This document shows, in pieces, positions 8,856 to 17,541 of a stretch of DNA of 64,000 nucleotides. Origin of the DNA: Acetitomaculum ruminis DSM 5522 (GTDB lineage Bacteria; Bacillota; Clostridia; Lachnospirales; Lachnospiraceae); NCBI RefSeq assembly GCF_900112085.1, contig NZ_FOJY01000005.1:127419-191418 (forward strand). The letters are read 5' to 3'. Both the position numbers and the translations under genes were made by a program. Within the stretch, counting starts at the first letter, position 1, and the number at the start of each line of letters is the position of its first letter. A model generated the notes under the pieces. The model saw only the letters and a list, made by a program, of their open reading frames with translations, did not search any database and had not been told where the DNA came from.

Positions 8856-8884
8856 TTGACAAATTTATACATATGTTATATAAT
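8856..8884 (+). promoter_or_regulatory. greA-lysS promoter
   Basis: Perfect consensus TTGACA (8856-8861), 17-bp spacer, TATAAT (8879-8884). The predicted transcript carries a leader of about 200 nt before greA. Confidence 0.88.
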
Positions 8885-8916
8885 ACCATATCCTTTGTTT
8901 TAAATTAGTTGAATTG

Positions 8917-8936
8917 GCGCTTAAAGCGCTTTTTTC
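8917..8936 (+). terminator. Early terminator-like hairpin in the greA leader
   Basis: Short GC stem GCGCT/AGCGC followed by TTTTTT, only ~25-45 nt into the predicted greA transcript. The leader also folds a second hairpin (TTATACAGA 9018-9026 with TCTGTATAA 9041-9049). An attenuator or a short leader RNA is possible. Confidence 0.55.
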
Positions 8937-9090
8937 TAGTTTGAGGATGGCTCTTATAATGTTAAGATCCAAAGTACATGTGGGAGCTGATTTTTACAAA
9001 TTACCAGATACGATTTTTATACAGAAATGATTAGAAAATATCTGTATAAGCAAAAAGACGGATAAAAATTATGGAAAGGTAGAATAAATT

Positions 9091-9567
9091 ATGGAAGAGA
9101 AAAAGACAATTTTAACCGAAGAAGGTTTGAAAAAACTTGAGGATGAGCTTCAGGATCTTAAAGTAGTTCAGCGTAAGGAAATAGCTCAGAAAATTAAAGA
9201 AGCAAGAGAACAGGGAGACCTTTCGGAAAATGCCGAATACGATGCTGCTAAAGACGAACAAAGAGATATTGAAGCGCGTATTGAAGAAATTACTAAAATT
9301 TTAAAGAATGCAGAAATCGTTGCAGATGAAGATGTTGAAGATGATAAAGTAAGTATCGGTGCTACTGTTAGACTTTTGGACTGTGAATATGACGAAGAAT
9401 TGGAATACAAAATTGTAGGTTCTACAGAGGCAAACAGCCTTGAAGGAAAGATTTCAAACGAATCTCCTGTAGGAATGGCTATTTTAAAAGCTCATGTAGG
9501 TGATGTTGTTACCGTTGAAACACAGGTTGGAGAGATTCAGTACAAGGTTTTAGATATTATTAAATAA
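9091..9567 (+). CDS. greA: Transcription elongation factor GreA
   Basis: A 158-residue factor that inserts a coiled coil into the RNA polymerase secondary channel and stimulates cleavage of backtracked RNA. The N-terminal coiled coil (about 1-75) shows the acidic tip in [16 protein letters not shown] (about 41-56). The C-terminal FKBP-like domain ends with [21 protein letters not shown]. The length is standard. It starts after GAAAGGTAG and is followed by lysS in the same transcript, a pair conserved in many Firmicutes. Confidence 0.96.
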   Translation: MEEKKTILTEEGLKKLEDELQDLKVVQRKEIAQKIKEAREQGDLSENAEYDAAKDEQRDIEARIEEITKILKNAEIVADEDVEDDKVSIGATVRLLDCEYDEELEYKIVGSTEANSLEGKISNESPVGMAILKAHVGDVVTVETQVGEIQYKVLDIIK

Positions 9568-9596
9568 TTGAGTATATTTTTAAAGGAGTGAATAAA

Positions 9597-11189
9597 TTGG
9601 CAGGTAAAGAACAAGATCTTAATCAGCTTTTAAAGGTTCGTCGTGATAAATTAAAAGATTTACAGGACAACGGAAAGGATCCTTTTGTTATTACAAAATA
9701 TGAACAAAGCCATCATACCCTAGAGGCAAAGGATATATATGAGGCACATGAGGCAAAATTACTTTCCGGAAGAGAAAAACCTTCAACAGATGGTCTTGAT
9801 GATGAAGCAAAAAAAGAGGTCATAACAAAAGATTATAACGAAAGACGCGCAATTATGGATGCTGATCCAATAAGAGTATCAATCGCTGGTCGTATGATGT
9901 TTAAGCGTAAAATGGGAAAAGCGTCATTTTGCAATATCCGTGACTTACAAGGAAATATTCAGATTTATGTAGCAAAAGATGCTCTTGGGGACGAAGCATA
10001 TGAGGATTTTAAAAAATCCGACATTGGTGATATTTACGGAGTAAAAGGTTTTCTTTTCAGAACAAAAACCGGAGAAATATCTATTCACGCTGAAGAAATG
10101 ACCCTTCTTACAAAGAGCCTTCAGATTTTACCTGAAAAATTTCATGGATTGACAGATACAGATACACGCTATCGTCAAAGATATATTGACCTTATCATGA
10201 ATGAGGATAGCAGAAATGTTTTTATAAAGCGTTCAAAAATAATAAAAGAAATCCGTTCATTTCTTGATGAAAGAGATTTCATGGAAGTAGAAACACCAAT
10301 GCTTGTATCAAATGCCGGTGGTGCAGCTGCGAGACCTTTTGAAACTCACTATAATGCATTAGATGAAGATGTAAAACTTCGTATTTCTCTTGAACTATAT
10401 CTTAAAAGACTTATTGTAGGAGGCTTGGAGAGAGTTTACGAAATTGGAAGAGTATTCCGTAATGAAGGTGTAGATACAAGACATAATCCTGAATTTACCC
10501 TTATGGAGCTTTATCAGGCTTACACAGACTATGAAGGAATGATGGAACTTACAGAGTCAATGTTTCGTTATCTTGCAGAAAAAGTATGCGGAAGCACAAA
10601 AATCAGCTACAACGGAATTGAGATAGATCTTGGAAAGCCTTTTGAGCGAATTACAATGATTGATTGTATTAAAAAATATACAGGAATTGATTTTGATACA
10701 GTTGCTGACGATGCAGCAGCTAAATCATTAGCTATAGAAAAAGGTGTAGAATTTGAAGAACGTCACACAAAAGGCGATATTATTAATTTATTCTTTGAAG
10801 AATTTTGTGAAAAGAACCTGATTCAGCCTACTTTTGTAATGGATCATCCTATTGCTATTTCACCTCTTACAAAGAAAAAACCTTCTGCTCCTGAAAAAGT
10901 TGAACGTTTTGAGCTTTTCATTAATACCTGGGAAATGTGCAATGCTTATTCTGAGCTTAACGACCCTATTGATCAAAGAGAGCGTTTCAAAGCTCAGGAT
11001 GCTGCTTTTGAAGCAGGAGATGAAGAAGCAAACCATACAGATGAAGACTTCTTATATGCTCTTGAAATCGGTATGCCGCCTACAGGAGGTATCGGTTACG
11101 GTATCGACAGACTGGTTATGCTTTTGACAGATTCTCAGGCTATAAGGGATGTATTATTATTCCCGACGCTGAAGTCAACAGGCAAGTAA
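9597..11189 (+). CDS. lysS: Lysyl-tRNA synthetase, class II
   Basis: A 530-residue enzyme charging tRNA-Lys. The OB-fold anticodon-binding domain (about 55-180) is followed by the class II catalytic core: motif 2 [13 protein letters not shown] and the terminal motif 3 [15 protein letters not shown] set the start at TTG 9597, because AGGAG (9584-9588) lies eight bases upstream of it. The in-frame GTG at 9588 overlaps that ribosome-binding site and is less likely. The gene is intact to the end ([10 protein letters not shown]). Foreign DNA begins right after its stop codon. Confidence 0.95.
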   Translation: MAGKEQDLNQLLKVRRDKLKDLQDNGKDPFVITKYEQSHHTLEAKDIYEAHEAKLLSGREKPSTDGLDDEAKKEVITKDYNERRAIMDADPIRVSIAGRMMFKRKMGKASFCNIRDLQGNIQIYVAKDALGDEAYEDFKKSDIGDIYGVKGFLFRTKTGEISIHAEEMTLLTKSLQILPEKFHGLTDTDTRYRQRYIDLIMNEDSRNVFIKRSKIIKEIRSFLDERDFMEVETPMLVSNAGGAAARPFETHYNALDEDVKLRISLELYLKRLIVGGLERVYEIGRVFRNEGVDTRHNPEFTLMELYQAYTDYEGMMELTESMFRYLAEKVCGSTKISYNGIEIDLGKPFERITMIDCIKKYTGIDFDTVADDAAAKSLAIEKGVEFEERHTKGDIINLFFEEFCEKNLIQPTFVMDHPIAISPLTKKKPSAPEKVERFELFINTWEMCNAYSELNDPIDQRERFKAQDAAFEAGDEEANHTDEDFLYALEIGMPPTGGIGYGIDRLVMLLTDSQAIRDVLLFPTLKSTGK

Positions 11190-11232
11190 ACCCCAGTAAA
11201 ATCAAGGGTTTCGAGTGGTAAAAGGAGCTTAG

Positions 11233-11252
11233 GTACCACAAAAGTACCACAA
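11233..11252. other. Candidate attachment-region repeat pair after lysS
   Basis: GTACCACAA occurs twice 11 bases apart (11233-11241, 11244-11252) in the first non-coding DNA after lysS, beside GGGTTTCGAGTGG. Paired short direct repeats are typical of tyrosine-integrase arm sites. A similar pair, GCACCA spaced 11 bases, sits at the left edge of module B (44021, 44032). Confidence 0.4.
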
Positions 11253-11331
11253 TAGTTCCAATGGTAGATGCAGGACAGTACATGATAATGCATTTACTTC
11301 TTGGGTAGTCAATCAAATATTTGCAAAATTA

Positions 11332-11375
11332 AGGACACTTTCTAAAAGAGAAATCTTTTGAGAGTGTCCTTTTTG
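11332..11375 (+). terminator. Terminator between lysS and module A
   Basis: AGGACACT ... AGTGTCCT stem with a long loop, followed by TTTTT. It separates host and element transcription. Confidence 0.8.
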
Positions 11376-11410
11376 TTATGGTCAAAAACTATTAGCAAGG
11401 AGGAAATGCC

Positions 11411-11626
11411 ATGAAAACAAGTACAGCGATAGGTGCAGGCAGAGCGATTATGAGAATAACCGTTCCCGAAATGAGACAGAGATTATACCCAATCAGAGGA
11501 GGAATGAACGAGTATGTTAAAAGTAAGAGTTTCGGGACCGACCTACGAGCTGAAAGATTATTTGGAACACATGGAAAAAGACAAGGTGTACCAAGTCACA
11601 AGCCAATCCAAGCCCTTAAAGAATAA
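11411..11626 (+). CDS. Small element ORF, possibly a coupled leader
   Basis: A 71-codon frame with a good ribosome-binding site (AAGGAGG seven bases upstream). It begins MKTSTAIGAGRAIMRITVPE. Its last 37 codons overlap the better-supported small gene at 11514 in another frame, so only the first part may matter, perhaps to couple translation into that gene. I recognise no domain. Confidence 0.35.
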   Translation: MKTSTAIGAGRAIMRITVPEMRQRLYPIRGGMNEYVKSKSFGTDLRAERLFGTHGKRQGVPSHKPIQALKE

Positions 11627-11711
11627 GGGAACCAACAAGATCTTCCGAGTGTTTTCGGATGTGGACAAAAGAACAAAAATAGAAGCCCGCAAAAGGCAGG
11701 GCAACAGATAA
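11514..11711 (+). CDS. Small DUF3970-like protein
   Basis: A 65-residue basic protein beginning MLKVRVSGPTYELKDYLEHM, with a short beta-alpha-beta look (KVRVSG ... YQVTSQSKPL ... KIFRVFSDV) that resembles the small DUF3970 family of mobile elements (from memory). AGAGGAGG lies about ten bases upstream of the ATG. It immediately precedes parA, 21 bases away, and is probably cotranscribed with the partition genes. Function unknown. Confidence 0.55.
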   Translation: MLKVRVSGPTYELKDYLEHMEKDKVYQVTSQSKPLKNKGTNKIFRVFSDVDKRTKIEARKRQGNR

Positions 11712-11732
11712 AAAAGAACAGGAGGAACGGTT

Positions 11733-12518
11733 ATGGCTAAAGTAATCGCAGTAGCTAATCAAAAAGGGGGAGTCGGGAAGACAGCGTTGGCAAGCAATTT
11801 GAGCGTTGGTCTTGCCATGAATGACAAAAAGGTATTGGTCATTGATGCTGATCCCCAGGGAAATTTAACATCCAGTCTCGGTATAGATAATGCGGATGAA
11901 CTGGAGAACACTCTTGCTTCTTTCATAGAGCGTGAGATAAATGAGGATCCGATAGATCCTGCGGAGTATATTCTCCATAACGATGAAGGCGTGGATCTCA
12001 TGCCGTGCAATATAAAGCTTGCCGGTATGGACTACATGATAATGAATGCTCTCAGCAGAGAGCATCTGCTGGATGCTTTCGTATCAAGCGTTAGGGATGA
12101 ATATGATTATATTTTGATTGATTGTTCACCCAGCCTCAATCTGGTAACGATCAATGTGCTGACAACTGCGGATTCTGTAATCATTCCGGTTGAAGCATCT
12201 TATCTTTCGATGGCTGGTCTTCAACAGCTGCTTGCGTCGATAGGCTCAACCAAGAGAAAACTCAATCGTAAGTTGGAGGTTGAGGGCATCGTTATCAATA
12301 AGGTAAATACCCGTACCAACCATGAGAAAGATATCATAGAAAAGCTCCGTGAAGCCTATGGCAGTCAGATAAAGGTATTTGATGTGATGATACCGGAGTC
12401 CGTAAGGGCAAAGGAATGTACTGCATACGGACACAGCATATATAAGCATGATCCTAAGTGCAAGGTCGCAAGAGCTTTTGAAGAACTGACAAAGGAGGTG
12501 CTGGCGTATGGCTGCTAA
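11733..12518 (+). CDS. parA: ParA/Soj-type partition ATPase
   Basis: A 261-residue deviant-Walker ATPase. KGGVGKTALASN (residues 11-22) is the ParA-type P-loop with its signature lysine, DADPQGNLTSS is switch I, and YILIDCSPSLNL is Walker B. In conjugative elements, ParA with ParB stabilises the excised circle or positions it during transfer. It follows AGGAGG and overlaps parB by 11 bases, so the two proteins are made together. Confidence 0.93.
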   Translation: MAKVIAVANQKGGVGKTALASNLSVGLAMNDKKVLVIDADPQGNLTSSLGIDNADELENTLASFIEREINEDPIDPAEYILHNDEGVDLMPCNIKLAGMDYMIMNALSREHLLDAFVSSVRDEYDYILIDCSPSLNLVTINVLTTADSVIIPVEASYLSMAGLQQLLASIGSTKRKLNRKLEVEGIVINKVNTRTNHEKDIIEKLREAYGSQIKVFDVMIPESVRAKECTAYGHSIYKHDPKCKVARAFEELTKEVLAYGC

Positions 12519-13428
12519 GAAATCACTTCCGGACAGGGTACAGCTAAAAGGACTGGATTCTCTTTTTGGTATTGATCAGGAACAGACCGGACAGGTGCTT
12601 GATGTTCCGATCAGAGAGCTTTTCCCATTTCAGAATCATCCGTTTAAGGTCTTGGATGATGAAAAGATGGCTCAGACAGTTGAAAGTGTCCGTGAGAACG
12701 GTATCCTCGTACCGATCATGGTTCGTAACAGACCTGAAGGCGGCTATGAAGTGATATCCGGTCACAGGCGTAAACATGCGGCTGAGATAGTCGGACTGGA
12801 GACGGTTCCTGTTATCATAAGGGACCTGACAGATGATGAAGCCGTGATCGCAATGGTGGACGCTAACCTCCAGAGGGAAGAGATTCTGCCGAGTGAGAAG
12901 GCGTTTGCTTACAAGATGAAGCTTGATGCAATCAAAAGACAGAATAAAGCGGGAAGACCTGAATCAAATAATTCTCGCCAAGTTGGCGAGAATTTATGGA
13001 GCGTGAATCAACTCAGCGAGGGTAACAGTGATAGTGCAAGAACTATTCAGCGGTATATCCGTCTCACAGAGCTTCTGCCGCAGCTGTTGGAAATGGTTGA
13101 TAACAAGAAGATAAAGTTCAACCCGGCAGTTGAGTTATCATATATCACTCCGAGTGAGCAGTTTCTTCTTATGGAAGTCATGGAAGAGGATAATGTTGTT
13201 CCGTCTCTTTCACAGGCACAGCAGATAAAGAAGCTCTCACAGGAAAAACGCTGCACAAAGGAAGCGCTTCACGCTTTGTTGGCGGTAGCCAGTATTAAGG
13301 AAAGAAATGTGGTCATTAAACATGAAGTGATCATGCAGTATTTCCCCGCTGAGGCAAGCGATGCAGAAATTGAGAGTCTGATCGTAAGACTCCTTGCAGA
13401 TTACCGTAAGACGCATGGAGGTGTGTAA
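12508..13428 (+). CDS. parB: ParB-type partition / DNA-binding protein
   Basis: A 306-residue ParB. The N-terminal ParB/Srx CTP-binding fold (about 30-120) shows the SGHRRKHAAE loop, the equivalent of the GERR box. It is followed by DANLQREEILPSEKAFAYKM and a helix-turn-helix DNA-binding domain (about 150-240, ending RTIQRYIRLTELLPQLL). It partners the upstream ParA. Unusually, a 25-base near-perfect palindrome lies inside the coding sequence (12970-12994), just where the linker before the HTH is encoded. Confidence 0.92.
   Translation: MAAKKSLPDRVQLKGLDSLFGIDQEQTGQVLDVPIRELFPFQNHPFKVLDDEKMAQTVESVRENGILVPIMVRNRPEGGYEVISGHRRKHAAEIVGLETVPVIIRDLTDDEAVIAMVDANLQREEILPSEKAFAYKMKLDAIKRQNKAGRPESNNSRQVGENLWSVNQLSEGNSDSARTIQRYIRLTELLPQLLEMVDNKKIKFNPAVELSYITPSEQFLLMEVMEEDNVVPSLSQAQQIKKLSQEKRCTKEALHALLAVASIKERNVVIKHEVIMQYFPAEASDAEIESLIVRLLADYRKTHGGV
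12970..12994. promoter_or_regulatory. 25-bp palindrome inside parB (parS-like candidate)
   Basis: Twelve-base arms AATTCTCGCCAA and TTGGCGAGAATT around one central G. Self-complementary sites of this kind are typical for ParB centromeres or repressor operators. That it is one here is inference. Confidence 0.45.
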
Positions 13429-13429
13429 A

Positions 13430-14545
13430 ATGCCAAAGTTCGATTACGATTACTATTCTGGTGCAGAAAGTGAACAATTCCGATTCTTGAAGATACCGAA
13501 AGTGTTTTTCGAGGATCCTGATTACTTGGATTTAGGTCTAGCAGAATGCATCCTGTATGGTTTTCTACATGAGCAGGTTGCATTTTCAAAGCAGAACGGA
13601 TGGGTTGATGAGGCAGGAAAAACCTATGTCATAAGATCACTGGAATCCATACAGAAACTGCTTCATGATTGCAGTGCTGATAAAGCAAGGTCAACTCTGA
13701 AAAATCTCATAGAATTTGGACTTATCGAGAAAAAACGCAGAGGGCAGGGCAAACCGGATATCATTTATGTGAAGAATTTTGTCAGCAAGAAGTCGGAAAA
13801 ATCGTACTCTGAAGAAACGGATGATTGTGGAAAACTTTTTTCTGAAACAGGAAAAACCGAAGTCTTGAATGATGAAAAACCAATCTCTAGAGATGGGGAT
13901 TTCCTTGTTCTTGAAGTGGGAAATTCCGCACCAATAGATACTAATAATTATTTAAAAAATATTATTGAGCCTAATCATAATCTTATCCAGGTTACTGGTA
14001 ATATTACAGGGGCGGATGAGTCTGTGGATAACTCAGGATGGGATGAGGATGTGATACGTGAAGATATTGCACAAATCAAGGAGAATATCTATTACGACGA
14101 AATGTCTGCAAGGTACAGAGCAGAATATAACAGTCGATTTGACGAACTGTTTGAAGTTATGGTTGATCTTGTAGCCGGGAAAAGAGAGTCGCTGAATATC
14201 GGAGGAACAGAGTATCCCCAATGGCTTGTTCGTAAAAGAATCTTATCGCTGACAGCGAGTCATGTTGAGTATGTTATGGGGATGATAGCCGAGAATCTCG
14301 GTAAGATACACAATATGCGAAAGTATATGATTGCATCACTCTTTAATGCGCCTACAACGATGGATAATTACTTCACACAGCTTGTCCATCACGATATGCA
14401 CACAGAAGAATGGTACGAGATGTCTCAGAAGATGGCTCGTCAAAGGGAGACTGAGAGAAACGCACAGATACAGGAGCTTGAAGAAAGGCAAATCGGTCAA
14501 TCATCAAGTGCCGAAGAAATCATGAGGAGGGCAGCTAATGAGTGA
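13430..14545 (+). CDS. Replication-initiator-like protein (RepA_N/DUF6017 type)
   Basis: A 371-residue protein. The N-terminal 120 residues contain a winged-helix segment like RepA_N/DnaD-type initiators (RFLKIPKVFFEDPDYLDLGLAECILYGFL, then SIQKLLHDCSADKARSTLKNLIEFGLIEKKRR). The C-terminal part (about 215-345) matches the DUF6017 type and is clearly homologous to that of the module B protein at 44630 (shared RNxxxxMxASLFNAPTTxDxY-like pattern). I start at ATG 13430, which has GGAGG nine bases upstream. Probable role: replication of the excised element. Confidence 0.75.
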   Translation: MPKFDYDYYSGAESEQFRFLKIPKVFFEDPDYLDLGLAECILYGFLHEQVAFSKQNGWVDEAGKTYVIRSLESIQKLLHDCSADKARSTLKNLIEFGLIEKKRRGQGKPDIIYVKNFVSKKSEKSYSEETDDCGKLFSETGKTEVLNDEKPISRDGDFLVLEVGNSAPIDTNNYLKNIIEPNHNLIQVTGNITGADESVDNSGWDEDVIREDIAQIKENIYYDEMSARYRAEYNSRFDELFEVMVDLVAGKRESLNIGGTEYPQWLVRKRILSLTASHVEYVMGMIAENLGKIHNMRKYMIASLFNAPTTMDNYFTQLVHHDMHTEEWYEMSQKMARQRETERNAQIQELEERQIGQSSSAEEIMRRAANE

Positions 14546-14858
14546 GAGATTATCAGCGATGATATTTAAGGTCATATTGCCGGTACTGGCAATCAGCTTT
14601 ATGGTGCTGTTCTGTTATCCGGTCTGCAATAAGCCTGAAGGTTTTGATTTCTTTTTGTTCTGGATCCTCGTAGGATTTCCATTTGGCATCAGACGGATGT
14701 GGTTGTGGCTGATACCGAGGAATTACGGCATTGCAGGCTCTCTTGGTGTGATAGCCCTGGATTGTATCGTTGGAGGGATTATAGGCGGGTTTATGGCTAT
14801 TGTGGCTGTGATAAAAGCGGTAGCAACGACCGTACAGGTCATAACGGGGAGGTTGTGA
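14538..14858 (+). CDS. Small membrane protein (DUF6050-like)
   Basis: A 106-residue protein with three or four hydrophobic segments (about 8-28, 36-55, 66-98, the last glycine-rich, CIVGGIIGGFMAIVAVIKAV). It overlaps the end of the initiator gene by eight bases. The closest family I recall is DUF6050 of clostridial conjugative elements. Function is unknown; a role at the membrane follows only from its composition. Confidence 0.6.
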   Translation: MSERLSAMIFKVILPVLAISFMVLFCYPVCNKPEGFDFFLFWILVGFPFGIRRMWLWLIPRNYGIAGSLGVIALDCIVGGIIGGFMAIVAVIKAVATTVQVITGRL

Positions 14859-14861
14859 TGC

Positions 14862-16100
14862 ATGAAGGAAACGGTGTCTGAGAAATGCCCGGAGCTTGTC
14901 GCACAATGGAGTAACAAAAATCTTCCGCTCATGCCATCTGATGTTACGATTGGATCACATAAGCGGGTGTGGTGGAGAGGCTCCTGTGGACACGAATGGC
15001 AGGCAATAGTGAAGAACAGAGTAAAAGGTTCAGATTGTCCGTATTGCAACGGCAATCAGCTTTTAAAAGGCTTTAATGACCTTGCTACGATGAAGCCTGA
15101 ACTTGTATCCGAGTGGTCAGATAAAAATCATCCGCTTATGCCGGATATGGTTTTATCCTGTACCAACAAATCCGTATGGTGGAGATGCATCCAAGGGCAT
15201 GAGTGGATAGCAAAGATAGCTGACAGATACTATGGGAGCCAGTGTCCATATTGTGAAGGACACATGCTTTATAAGGGCTTCAATGATCTTGCCAGTAATT
15301 ATCCTGAACTTGCCAAGGAGTGGTCGGAGAAAAATGCTCCAAAGAGGGCTGATGAAGTATTCCCGAAGTCCAGGGAAAATGTATGGTGGAAGTGCCGTGT
15401 ATGCGGTTATGAATGGCGGGCAGTCATAGACAGCAGGGTAAAGGGGTCATCCTGTCCGGTATGCTCTGACAGAGTTGTTGTAGCCGGTGTGAATGACCTT
15501 GCTACCACGGATCCCGAACTGATATCTGAATGGGACTATGATCGTAATACGATGATTTCTCCGGAGCAGGTGCATCGCAATTCTCTTCGGATAGTTTGGT
15601 GGACTTGCGGTCGTGGTCATAGATGGCGGGCAAAAATAGCGGACAGAGCCATTGATAAGGAGCCTTGCCATATATGTAGAAAAGAATTTGATAAGGAGTT
15701 ACCCGATATCCTTTTGCGACATTGCTTAAAGCAGGCAGGATATACGGTTATCGTAGATGAAGAGGAATTGATCGGGATTCCTCTTGCGAATTTCATAAAG
15801 GAAAAGAATGCGGTTATTGAATTTTCAAAACCGTTTTATAATACAAAAGACGGATACAGATGGGAGTTTGCGAAGACGCAGCTATGCAAAAACGCAAGAA
15901 TAAAATTGATCCGCATTCTAAGGAAAAGAGATAAGGAGTTTGAGGACTGCGTATGCATCACAAGGCTCAATGACTCAGATGAAGCACTTGCGGAAGCCAT
16001 AGAGCTGGCGCTTCATATACTGAGGATAGAAATAAGCATTGATGTAAAAGCAGACCGACCACATCTATTTGAAAAATATACAGCGATAGGGCAGTTATGA
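14862..16100 (+). CDS. Four-repeat treble-clef zinc-ribbon protein with nuclease-like C-terminus
   Basis: A 412-residue protein. Four tandem repeats of about 60-65 residues fill residues 5-270. Each has an xPELxxEWSxKN start, a WWRCxxGHEW-type knuckle and a closing CPYC or CxxC, the pattern of the DUF4379 treble-clef family. The remaining 140 residues (RHCLKQAGYTVIVDEEELIGIPL, then AVIEFSKPFYN and KNARIKLIRI) resemble a degenerate Vsr-like endonuclease fold: a hydrophobic strand with Glu, then a late Lys/Asn and LIRI. Full catalytic residues are not convincing. The repeats probably bind nucleic acid or metal. It is placed among replication and partition genes. Its action is unknown. Confidence 0.65.
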   Translation: MKETVSEKCPELVAQWSNKNLPLMPSDVTIGSHKRVWWRGSCGHEWQAIVKNRVKGSDCPYCNGNQLLKGFNDLATMKPELVSEWSDKNHPLMPDMVLSCTNKSVWWRCIQGHEWIAKIADRYYGSQCPYCEGHMLYKGFNDLASNYPELAKEWSEKNAPKRADEVFPKSRENVWWKCRVCGYEWRAVIDSRVKGSSCPVCSDRVVVAGVNDLATTDPELISEWDYDRNTMISPEQVHRNSLRIVWWTCGRGHRWRAKIADRAIDKEPCHICRKEFDKELPDILLRHCLKQAGYTVIVDEEELIGIPLANFIKEKNAVIEFSKPFYNTKDGYRWEFAKTQLCKNARIKLIRILRKRDKEFEDCVCITRLNDSDEALAEAIELALHILRIEISIDVKADRPHLFEKYTAIGQL

Positions 16101-16125
16101 GAGAAATCTTGTAGCTGCCTTTTTA
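16090..16125 (+). terminator. Terminator-like hairpin after the zinc-ribbon gene
   Basis: GGCAGTTA/TAGCTGCC stem overlapping the stop codon, then TTTTTATTT. Confidence 0.7.
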
Positions 16126-16146
16126 TTTGAAAAAAGGGAGGATGGA

Positions 16147-16854
16147 ATGGCGAAGAGTATAGAATCGCTTGTAGAAAAAGAAATTCAGAAAGGATCGACA
16201 CCATTAAAACTTGATAGTGTTATGGTTCCGGCAGAAGGGTTCAGGGATATAGACAACAGAGACCGTCTTATCAATATCCTTCAGTATCTTCTCCGTGTGA
16301 GAGAGCATAAAAAGCTGATATGGAATGATACCCTGTCTGCAAACAATGTCTACATGGATGTATTCCTGGGCAAGACTGATTTTCACAGAGCTGCGCTCAT
16401 TACCGGGCGTGAGGAAATCTATCAGCACATCAACTGGTACGGCGGAAAGCTTAAGCCGGATTATAACGGTAAAACCGTGATAGAGACTGATGTATGCGCT
16501 TTTTCTATAGCAGAGGATGAACTGGAGAAATGTAAGAAAACCTATGATGGGAAAGAAGCTTATTCTTTCTATTTTGGAAAATATCAGATTCGTTCTCTCT
16601 ATGCGGATTGCCTTGATTACAGAAAGAATATGGCACGGGATGAGGTTACACCACATGCCACTTATGCAGGTACACAACAGGCGGCACATGATAGTAAATC
16701 ACCGGAGGCGGCTTATGGAAAATACAGTGAGCTTTTCAGGCTGAATGATGATGTGATTCGGGCGGTTCTGTTCCAGTGCCTTTTGCTGGATGATCTTAAG
16801 GTTGAAAACGGCATGGTATTTGCAAATCTGTATACGATATATTTACTACGGTAG
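16147..16854 (+). CDS. Unrecognised element protein
   Basis: A 235-residue soluble protein with no family I can name. It is acidic-to-neutral, without signal peptide or membrane segment. Features are a charged N-terminus (SIESLVEKEIQKG), a central aromatic-rich part (INWYGGKLKPDYNG) and SFYFGKYQIRSLYADCLDYRKN. It starts after AAAGGGAGGATGGA and is bracketed by terminator-like hairpins on both sides, so it may be expressed as a separate unit. A role in the element is inferred only from position. Confidence 0.6.
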   Translation: MAKSIESLVEKEIQKGSTPLKLDSVMVPAEGFRDIDNRDRLINILQYLLRVREHKKLIWNDTLSANNVYMDVFLGKTDFHRAALITGREEIYQHINWYGGKLKPDYNGKTVIETDVCAFSIAEDELEKCKKTYDGKEAYSFYFGKYQIRSLYADCLDYRKNMARDEVTPHATYAGTQQAAHDSKSPEAAYGKYSELFRLNDDVIRAVLFQCLLLDDLKVENGMVFANLYTIYLLR

Positions 16855-16881
16855 GAACAATAAAACAGTAGATACAGCGAT

Positions 16882-16930
16882 AGGAGCAGTTTTTATATCT
16901 CTTCGGAGACGTAAAGGCTGCTCCTTTTTT
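16882..16930 (+). terminator. Terminator before the coupling-protein genes
   Basis: AGGAGCAG/CTGCTCCT stem followed by TTTTTT. The following 130 bases up to pcfB contain only a GGAGGC/GCCTCC hairpin (near 17000) and no gene. Confidence 0.75.
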
Positions 16931-17064
16931 GCGTTATGGAGATTATTATCCGGCAGGAGACCGGAGGAAAGGAACTATATGAGAAAAATATATCTTAGGA
17001 GGCTGCTGGTGCCTCCCTGGCTGTGAACATTACCAGAGGATAAACGAAAGACAGGAGGATGATG

Positions 17065-17541
17065 ATGCAGGAAGAAGTAACACAGAAATCTATTGCCCTT
17101 GTGATCAGAACCTCCAAACTGACCGCCGATGTGCTGAAGAAAGCTATGATTGCCTACTTAAATCATCTTAAGAATAAGCAGGCTAACTGGCATGGGAAGA
17201 TTTCCGTAAAGAAGCTCATGGGCAAGGATCAGGGTGCGAATACCATGGAGATAACGGAGAACAACATCAAATCTTTTGAGCGTGTGGCGAAGAAGTACAA
17301 TGTTGATTTTGCCGTGAAGAAAGATAAGACCGTGGATCCGCCAAAGTATGTTGTTTTCTTCAAGGGCAGGGATGCCGACGTTATTGCGATGGCATTCAAA
17401 GAATTTGTGCATGGAAACGAAAAGAAGCAGAACCGTGAATCCGTAAGGGATAGGCTGAACCGTTATAAGGAACTCTGGACTCAAACAATGAACAGGGAAC
17501 GTGCCAGAGAAAAAACCAAGGATCGGGGACAGAGCCTATGA
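17065..17541 (+). CDS. PcfB-family (DUF3801) coupling accessory protein
   Basis: A 158-residue protein of the PcfB/DUF3801 family, known as a partner of VirD4-type coupling proteins that bring the relaxase-DNA complex to the secretion channel. Seen: the N-terminal ALVIRTSKLTADVLKKAM segment, GANTMEITENNIKSFERVAKKY, and the family strand YVVFFKGRDADVIAMAFKEF. Three consecutive ATGs follow AGGAGG; the third (17065) has the best spacing. It overlaps virD4 by four bases. Its C-terminus carries the RESVRDRLNRYK and KDRGQSL tails discussed in the findings. Confidence 0.88.
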   Translation: MQEEVTQKSIALVIRTSKLTADVLKKAMIAYLNHLKNKQANWHGKISVKKLMGKDQGANTMEITENNIKSFERVAKKYNVDFAVKKDKTVDPPKYVVFFKGRDADVIAMAFKEFVHGNEKKQNRESVRDRLNRYKELWTQTMNRERAREKTKDRGQSL

